Assembly (NCBI GenBank): GCA_023488905.1
Contig: JAMDCQ010000012.1
Span: 1-64,000, forward strand
DNA: 64,000 nucleotides
DNA from: Candidatus Bathyarchaeota archaeon
GTDB lineage: Archaea > Thermoproteota > Bathyarchaeia > Bathyarchaeales > Bathycorpusculaceae
Direction of reading: 5' to 3'
Below are positions 59,393 to 64,000 of this stretch, in pieces; within the stretch, counting starts at the first letter, position 1, and every line of letters starts with the position of its first letter. Both the position numbers and the translations under genes were made by a program. The notes beneath the pieces were generated by a model, which saw nothing but the letters and a program-made list of their open reading frames with translations, had not been told where the DNA came from and did not search any database.

Positions 59393-60827
59393 CCTTCAAC
59401 TGCCGCCCAACCAATTCGTCTGCGGTTTTAATGAAAGCTTCAACCTTATCAAGAGGCACCTGTGAACCAGCAGCAATGTTGTGTCCACCGCCTTTGCCGC
59501 CATGCGCCTCAGAAGCCAACCGCATCACATCGCCCAGGTTCACACCCTTCATGAGCGCCGCCTCGGTGGTTCTGCCCGAGAACTTCGCGGCTTTCTCTGC
59601 TTCGATGTTGGCGAAAGCTAAGAGCGGTTTTAGGTTGTTGGCGAGGCTTGAGACGATTATGCTGGAGACGGTTCCGATGATTTTTTCGTTGATAAAGTTC
59701 TCGCCGTAAATTACGTAGACGTTTTCGAGTTCCCGCATGCGTTCAGGTTTTTCGGCGACCCAACCGAGGTACTTGTTGATGTTTTTGCGGTAGTCCTCGA
59801 GGATTTTGTTGGATTCTTCGAGTGCGGCTTTGCGGTCGCCCATGCAGATGGCTATGCCTAAGCTGGGGCGATCCATGCGACCCGTCGAGTTCAGCAATAC
59901 CGAAAACTCGCGTCCATCCCGCAACGCGGTGTTGGGTTCTTCTTTGGTTAGTACGTAAATGTAACCGATAAGGTTCTCGACTTCCAAATGCAGTCCTTTA
60001 GACAAGAGGTAATCAGCAAGAGCCGAACAAAGCTTCTTTCGTTCCTCATCGTTTAAGTCGCAAAGCGAACGCAGTTTTTCGCCTTGTTTGAGTGAAATGC
60101 CCAAGTTAGTAACGAAATTTAGCGATTCGGTTTCTTGGCCGCTTAAACCTGGAATGAAGGGGGTGGTGGTTGTAGCGAGCATTCGGTGGATGGGGCGGGT
60201 TTCTCTCCCAAAGAACGTCAAGTCTTTTTCGACTTTGAGTAAGCCTGCGGCGACTGCGTCGTTAACGATTATTTCGTTTAAGCCTTTGAGGCTTCGCTGT
60301 TCGTACTTGTCTTGCATGTCGCCTAAAGCGCCCACCAATGCGATTGGGGCGCAGTCCACATTTGCTGGGTTCACTGCTTTAGCCGCAAAATAAGCGACTC
60401 CTGAGCCGCTGACTTCTGTGGCGCCGTCAATGCCGTAAACGTGGGGGTTGAGCATGGTAAAGTTGGGGTTATTTGATGCCCCAGTGATTTGGTGATGGTC
60501 AAGGATGACAATTTTGTTGTTAGGGATCTTTTCGTTGAGCAAGTCGAGGTAGCCACTGCCAAAGTCCGTCATGATGACCAACTGGGGTTTGTCAGCGGTG
60601 ACTTCCGCGATGATTTTGTCGTCTACCCACTGCATAACGCGCATGCGAAATCGTGCATCGAGGCGGTGCAGCATCTTGCATATGATACCTGCTGCGGCTA
60701 CACCGTCAGCGTCAAGGTGTGAGAAGCAGCTGATGAAACCGTCTTTCTGTGCAACTTCCGTAATCACCTTTGCTGCTTCGTTTGCCTGAGCCAAGAATTT
60801 CGCGATATTTTCTGGTTGCTGCGCCAT
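59361..60827 (-). CDS. RecJ-like DHH-family nuclease
   Basis: A 488-residue DHH phosphoesterase: SCFSHLDADGVAAAGIICKML holds the first acidic motif, VIMTDFGSGYLDLL the second, VILDHHQIT the DHH triad and LVGALGDMQDK the fourth. The C-terminal DHHA1 domain ends GGKGGGHNIAAGSQVP. Archaeal RecJ/GAN proteins are 5'-3' exonucleases that associate with the replicative helicase complex. The start ATG 60827. It is followed by overlapping pcc1 and preceded by uS15, a gene order common in archaea. Confidence 0.93.
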   Translation of the reverse strand: MAQQPENIAKFLAQANEAAKVITEVAQKDGFISCFSHLDADGVAAAGIICKMLHRLDARFRMRVMQWVDDKIIAEVTADKPQLVIMTDFGSGYLDLLNEKIPNNKIVILDHHQITGASNNPNFTMLNPHVYGIDGATEVSGSGVAYFAAKAVNPANVDCAPIALVGALGDMQDKYEQRSLKGLNEIIVNDAVAAGLLKVEKDLTFFGRETRPIHRMLATTTTPFIPGLSGQETESLNFVTNLGISLKQGEKLRSLCDLNDEERKKLCSALADYLLSKGLHLEVENLIGYIYVLTKEEPNTALRDGREFSVLLNSTGRMDRPSLGIAICMGDRKAALEESNKILEDYRKNINKYLGWVAEKPERMRELENVYVIYGENFINEKIIGTVSSIIVSSLANNLKPLLAFANIEAEKAAKFSGRTTEAALMKGVNLGDVMRLASEAHGGKGGGHNIAAGSQVPLDKVEAFIKTADELVGRQLKGEKLGSDNHT

Positions 60828-60918
60828 GCCTACTCACTTCTGCTTAGAAAGTGGCTGATTGGATTTAAAGCTGGCGCATCAAGGATAAAGAATAAAATAT
60901 GTTAAAGAAAGGAACTGT

Positions 60919-61359
60919 TTAGGTTACTGAAGCGATTTTTGCTTCGTACTTAAACTTTTTATCAATAACGCCTTCACGTTTGTAGTAGCGGCTGAGCTTG
61001 TGAATTTGGGCTTCGATGATTTGCATGTTGCGTTTGTTGTGGAGGTCTTTTTTGTTTTTGTCCATGTGGACGGCGAGGCTTTGGGCTTTTTTCATGAGGT
61101 TGGCGAGGTCTTCTGGCATGGTTGGTGTCAGGTTTGCGGCTTCGAGCGTGTCGCTTATGGATTTGCCTGTAATTGGCTTAACCAGTGGGATGGCGTATTG
61201 GTCGCGTAGAATTGTGCCTATGGCGCTCATGTTGTGGCCTTCTTTGGCGAGTTTTATGATGAAGGCTTCTACTTCTTCAGGCTGGTACTTGCACCAGTTG
61301 GGTGGGCGTCTGCTGACTGGGCGAATTGAATGTGATTTTCCGCTTTCTTGCTTTGGCAT
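60919..61359 (-). CDS. rps15: Small ribosomal subunit protein uS15
   Basis: A 146-residue archaeal uS15 (eukaryotic S13 type) with the archaeal N-terminal extension (SRRPPNWCKYQPEEVEAFIIKLAKEGHNMSAIGTILRDQY). The core LHNKRNMQIIEAQIHKLSRYYKREG follows. It binds the central 16S rRNA domain. ATG 61359 (MPKQESGKSHS) is the expected start; the frame is open to 61389 but that extension is not family-like. The lone cysteine in NWCKY is usual. Confidence 0.96.
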   Translation of the reverse strand: MPKQESGKSHSIRPVSRRPPNWCKYQPEEVEAFIIKLAKEGHNMSAIGTILRDQYAIPLVKPITGKSISDTLEAANLTPTMPEDLANLMKKAQSLAVHMDKNKKDLHNKRNMQIIEAQIHKLSRYYKREGVIDKKFKYEAKIASVT

Positions 61360-61447
61360 CGTTACACCTATTGTGCACCTAAACCACACTGCACAGATAT
61401 TTAAAAGTAGCTAGTCCAAGCGGCAAAAACAGGAAAAAAGTCCCTGT

Positions 61448-61948
61448 TTAACGCTTGGTTCTGTAAGCCACTATGCGGATTACGAATTGAGTTATCAACG
61501 ATAACCCTGCAAGTATAATTAGCGTCGCCCAAAACGTGAACCACCCCGTCAAAGTGCCCGCCTGCAAAAACACGCTTACCACTACAACGGCGCCGACCCA
61601 GAAAACCATGTTACCGACGGTCTCAGCGATTTTTTTAATACTAGAATGCAACAGTAGCCTTAAAGCCAAAATAACAACCTCCAAAACTGCGATACCCACG
61701 GCGAAGTTGAACACTGCACTGTAGACTTCGATGTGTTGGGCTGGGTGTGCTGGTGCTGGCAGAACCATGTCGCCGTTGATTACAGGGTAAGCTACGCCGG
61801 TTAAGTCGCCGAAGAATTCGCCGATTTTCTGCGGAACGCCAGGTGTCAACCCAAATGCGACACCTAAAATGATTAGGAAACCACCGACGGCTAATGCACT
61901 GATTAAGCCGTCGTTTATGGCTTTGTCGCGGAAGGTATGTTGCGTCAT
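61448..61948 (-). CDS. Four-helix membrane protein
   Basis: A 166-residue protein with four transmembrane helices (about 15-35, 75-100, 110-130 and 135-155) and an extracytoplasmic loop rich in proline (LPAPAHPAQHIEVY). The order and loop resemble small membrane proteins common in archaea near ribosomal genes, but no family can be named. TGAGGAGAAGCC lies before ATG 61948, a strong SD. Single gene between uS15 and rdgB. Confidence 0.78.
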   Translation of the reverse strand: MTQHTFRDKAINDGLISALAVGGFLIILGVAFGLTPGVPQKIGEFFGDLTGVAYPVINGDMVLPAPAHPAQHIEVYSAVFNFAVGIAVLEVVILALRLLLHSSIKKIAETVGNMVFWVGAVVVVSVFLQAGTLTGWFTFWATLIILAGLSLITQFVIRIVAYRTKR

Positions 61949-62063
61949 GGCTTCTCCTCATTTTCATATTCGAAGGCTTTACTATATAACAATTTGGTGC
62001 CAAAGAAAAAACAGGTAAGAAGCGGTTATGGAGTGTTGGTCCAAACTGGCGACCTCGACCCTA

Positions 62064-62672
62064 TTACTGTTTTTTGTACCATTCAGCGAATTTGCGGATA
62101 GCATTTGCCCGATGCGAGTACCCGTTCTTTTCCTCAATCGTCATTTCGGCGAAGGTTCTGATACTGCCCTCTGGCTGGAAGATGGGGTCGAATCCGAAGC
62201 CCGATTTACCCTGCTCAATCCGCTCCTTGGTGGTGATTTCTCCTTTGGATTCCCCATAGAAACTCACGGGGTCAATGGTGTTTTGGTCGTCGCAGTAAGA
62301 GATGATTGATTGGAAGGTGGCTTTGCGGTTTTTTTCGCCCTGCATGAGTTTGAGGATGCCACTGTTGTGGATGGTCTTGTAAACGTAGGCTGCGTATGGA
62401 CCGGGGAAGCCGCTGAGTGCGTCGAGGAATAAGCCTGCGTCTTCCACAAAAATCGGCAGGCGGCTCCGTTTGTAGGCGTTTTGGACGCTTTTTTCGGCGA
62501 TTTCTTGGAGGCTTTCGCTTTGGATTTCGTCGCCTTTGAGTTTAAGCATGCCCACGGCGATGCCTTGACTGCCCAGTATGCGGCGTGCTTCGTTAAACTT
62601 GTTGACGTTGCCAGTCGCGAAAAAAACGACTCTGCCCTTCAAACTAAAGTTACTGCTTACGCTCTTCGACAT
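62064..62672 (-). CDS. rdgB: XTP/dITP diphosphatase (RdgB/HAM1 family)
   Basis: About 202 residues: VVFFATGNVNKFNEARRIL binds nucleotide phosphates, PIFVEDAGLFLDALSGFPGPYAAYVYKTI carries the metal and specificity residues, and GKSGFGFDPIFQP and YSHRANAIRKFA are the late motifs. It removes deaminated purine nucleoside triphosphates. ATG 62672 overlaps bud32; a TTG at 62642 (KGRVVFF) is the position of many family starts and would avoid the overlap. It belongs to the kae1-bud32 transcription unit. Confidence 0.94.
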   Translation of the reverse strand: MSKSVSSNFSLKGRVVFFATGNVNKFNEARRILGSQGIAVGMLKLKGDEIQSESLQEIAEKSVQNAYKRSRLPIFVEDAGLFLDALSGFPGPYAAYVYKTIHNSGILKLMQGEKNRKATFQSIISYCDDQNTIDPVSFYGESKGEITTKERIEQGKSGFGFDPIFQPEGSIRTFAEMTIEEKNGYSHRANAIRKFAEWYKKQ

Positions 62673-63318
62673 AGCGGCCACGCCTCTCTATCTCACGGAT
62701 TTTCTCATAAACCTTTTCCGCCAACTCGACACCCCGAACCGAGCTGTAGCCGCACTGGACGCTTTTGAAGCATTCTTCCCAAGAGGCAAAGTGTGTGCTC
62801 TGCAATGCGCGCTTGAGCAGGTGTAAATCGACGCCTTGAGCTTCGATTTCTGAGCTTTTTTCTCCTAAGCCAAAGTCTATGAAGTAGATTTTGCCGTTTG
62901 GAGATTGTATCATGTTTGATGTGGTTAAATCGCCGTGTATTAAGCCGTATTTATGCAGAGATGCGACGGATTCACCTATTTGGAAACATATGTCGCGGAG
63001 GTCGCTTTTCTGAGTTTTGTTCAGCATCTCCTTAACCCGTTCGCCCTCAATGTACTGCATGATTATGGTGGATTCGGCCACGTTAACCATGTAAATCAAA
63101 GGCGTCGCCACCCCCGCAGCCTTCGCTTCATGCATCAACTGAGGCTCATGCACGGTGCGGTAGCTGCGGATTTGCTGGTCAAGCTCGGCGGGGCGGTAGC
63201 GTTTGGGTATGCGGACTTTGATGATGGCTTTTCGTCCGTGCCATTCTGTGAGGAAGAGGCTGGCTTCCGCTCCCTTCTTTAGTAGCTTGGTTTTGGGGGT
63301 TTTGTCTATTGTATCCAT
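62650..63318 (-). CDS. bud32: KEOPS complex kinase/ATPase Bud32
   Basis: A 222-residue atypical small kinase: KGAEASLFL near the start, AIIKVRIPKRYR (ATP lysine), STIIMQYIEGERVKEML hinge, and the catalytic loop IHGDLTTSNMI followed by FIDFGLG. The glycine-rich loop is reduced, as in Bud32. It is an ATPase within KEOPS that supports t6A formation by Kae1. ATG 63318 has GGTGGATG upstream; the longer frame to 63345 is not family-like. It overlaps kae1 by 13 bases. In some archaea the two are fused; here they are separate. Confidence 0.94.
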   Translation of the reverse strand: MDTIDKTPKTKLLKKGAEASLFLTEWHGRKAIIKVRIPKRYRPAELDQQIRSYRTVHEPQLMHEAKAAGVATPLIYMVNVAESTIIMQYIEGERVKEMLNKTQKSDLRDICFQIGESVASLHKYGLIHGDLTTSNMIQSPNGKIYFIDFGLGEKSSEIEAQGVDLHLLKRALQSTHFASWEECFKSVQCGYSSVRGVELAEKVYEKIREIERRGRYVEERKQ

Positions 63319-64000
63319 GGAACATCCACCTTGTCCACCCGCCAACGCAGCTTAACCATGCTCTGATCAATCGGGGTAACCAATCCATGGCGGTAAGCCA
63401 GCGTCCCTGTCCAAGCTATCATGGCGCCGTTGTCAGTTGCATATTGAAGCGGCACCACGCTGAATTTGGCGTCATGCTCCTCAGCAATCACCTTCAGCAT
63501 CGCTTGGAGACGCTTATTCGCCGCAACACCACCCGTCAGCAGCACCTCTTTCTTCTCGGTATGCGCCAGCGCCCGCTCAGTAACCTCTGTAACCATCGAG
63601 AAAGCATGCTCCTGCAGGCTGTAGCAGACATCTTCTAAGGTGCAGTCGCCCTTCTGCAGGGCAGTCGTCGCCGCTGTTACCAAGCCGCTGAGTGAAAGGT
63701 CCATGCCCTTTACTACGTAGGGCAAAGAAATCAGCCGCCCACTTTTGAGCGCCAACTGCTCGATAGCGGCGCCCAGCGGCAACCCCTTCTTGTGCTTAAG
63801 CCCCGCCTCCCGCGCGAAGACATCTAGGCAGTTGCCCAAGGCGATGTCGAGGGTTTCGCCGAACACACGGTAACGTCCCGATTCGAAGGCGGTGACCATG
63901 GTGTTGCCGCCTGAAGCGTAGAGTGTTACGGGGTCTTTGGCGCCTGTTTGGAGTTTGCCGATTTCTATGTGGGCGACGGAGTGGTTTACGCCGACCAAGG
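63306..64000 (-). CDS. kae1: KEOPS catalytic subunit Kae1, partial (5' end outside window)
   Basis: The C-terminal 230 residues of Kae1/TsaD. GVNHSVAHIEIG has the two iron/zinc-binding histidines, then LYASGGNTMVT, ETLDIALGNCLDVFAREAGL, LPLGAAIEQLA and the late motif YATDNGAMIAWTG. Kae1 transfers threonylcarbamoyl to A37 of ANN-decoding tRNAs. The frame runs off the window end, so the first ~100 residues are missing. It overlaps bud32 and forms an operon with it and rdgB. Confidence 0.95.
   Translation of the reverse strand, partial: LVGVNHSVAHIEIGKLQTGAKDPVTLYASGGNTMVTAFESGRYRVFGETLDIALGNCLDVFAREAGLKHKKGLPLGAAIEQLALKSGRLISLPYVVKGMDLSLSGLVTAATTALQKGDCTLEDVCYSLQEHAFSMVTEVTERALAHTEKKEVLLTGGVAANKRLQAMLKVIAEEHDAKFSVVPLQYATDNGAMIAWTGTLAYRHGLVTPIDQSMVKLRWRVDKVDVPWIQ

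Overview
The window is archaeal chromosome. It carries an archaeal information-processing set: TFE, MBF1, alpha-NAC, FEN1 with a PIP box, the KEOPS genes kae1, bud32 and pcc1, archaeal uS15, TruD, Pth2, Trm56, Trm5 and RtcA. It also carries archaeal metabolism: form III RuBisCO, AMP phosphorylase, geranylgeranyl reductase, inositol-phosphate synthase and Sec11-type signal peptidase. Many starts follow a Shine-Dalgarno (SD) sequence of GGAGG type, and GTG and TTG starts are common. This mix, together with secreted propeller and membrane-anchored surface proteins, fits an anaerobic lineage of the TACK group, most likely Candidatus Bathyarchaeia. That placement is an inference from gene content, not from a computed phylogeny.

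Layout. 0-7 kb: a secreted propeller protein, then form III RuBisCO divergent from AMP phosphorylase (AMP to 3-phosphoglycerate salvage), AIM24-family and NERD proteins. 7-15 kb: a LamG-like surface protein, a radical SAM/SPASM enzyme, an MFS transporter, a rubredoxin-TPP enzyme fusion, a MazF/PemK-type toxin locus and thioredoxin reductase. 15-18.5 kb: a three-gene redox operon joining a ferredoxin/FlpD double fusion to NfnA- and NfnB-like flavoproteins. 18.5-25.7 kb: surface proteins, two flavodoxins, signal peptidase, a GT39-type glycosyltransferase, tRNA-Val and several decayed genes. 25.8-31 kb: an operon MBF1-hflX-trm56-tfe-HD-DUF2110, then PUA protein and NAC. 31-38 kb: cupin, two frameshifted surface paralogues, NMN adenylyltransferase, PrsW-like protease, truD-pth2 and geranylgeranyl reductase. 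38-43.5 kb: an ABC-2 exporter divergent from a PadR regulator, a possible arcadin-1 gene, acylphosphatase and a flavoprotein. 43.8-53.4 kb: rtcA-trm5, DUF371, a winged-helix protein, glmS, FEN1, vapBC and a membrane histidine kinase. 54-64 kb: INO1, an ArsR-type regulator, GcvH with a CoA-disulfide-reductase-like enzyme, stand-alone glutamate synthase, and a translation/KEOPS cluster.

The most unusual signal lies between genes. A dispersed composite repeat recurs at about ten intergenic loci in both orientations. It has a box near CTTTAAATAAGGGG, a palindrome near ATTAGGATCCAAAT and a block CCTATAGAGGGGAGGTC. Two copies are each interrupted by a 275-278 bp MITE-like element with 13-14 bp terminal inverted repeats (CAGTAGATCAAAA) and TA flanks, inserted at the same place in the box. 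A second theme is that several genes are broken by single-base differences or lack a usable start codon: the MazF-like toxin, two surface paralogues, hflX, a GNAT gene and a small zinc-finger gene. These are either real decay or assembly error.
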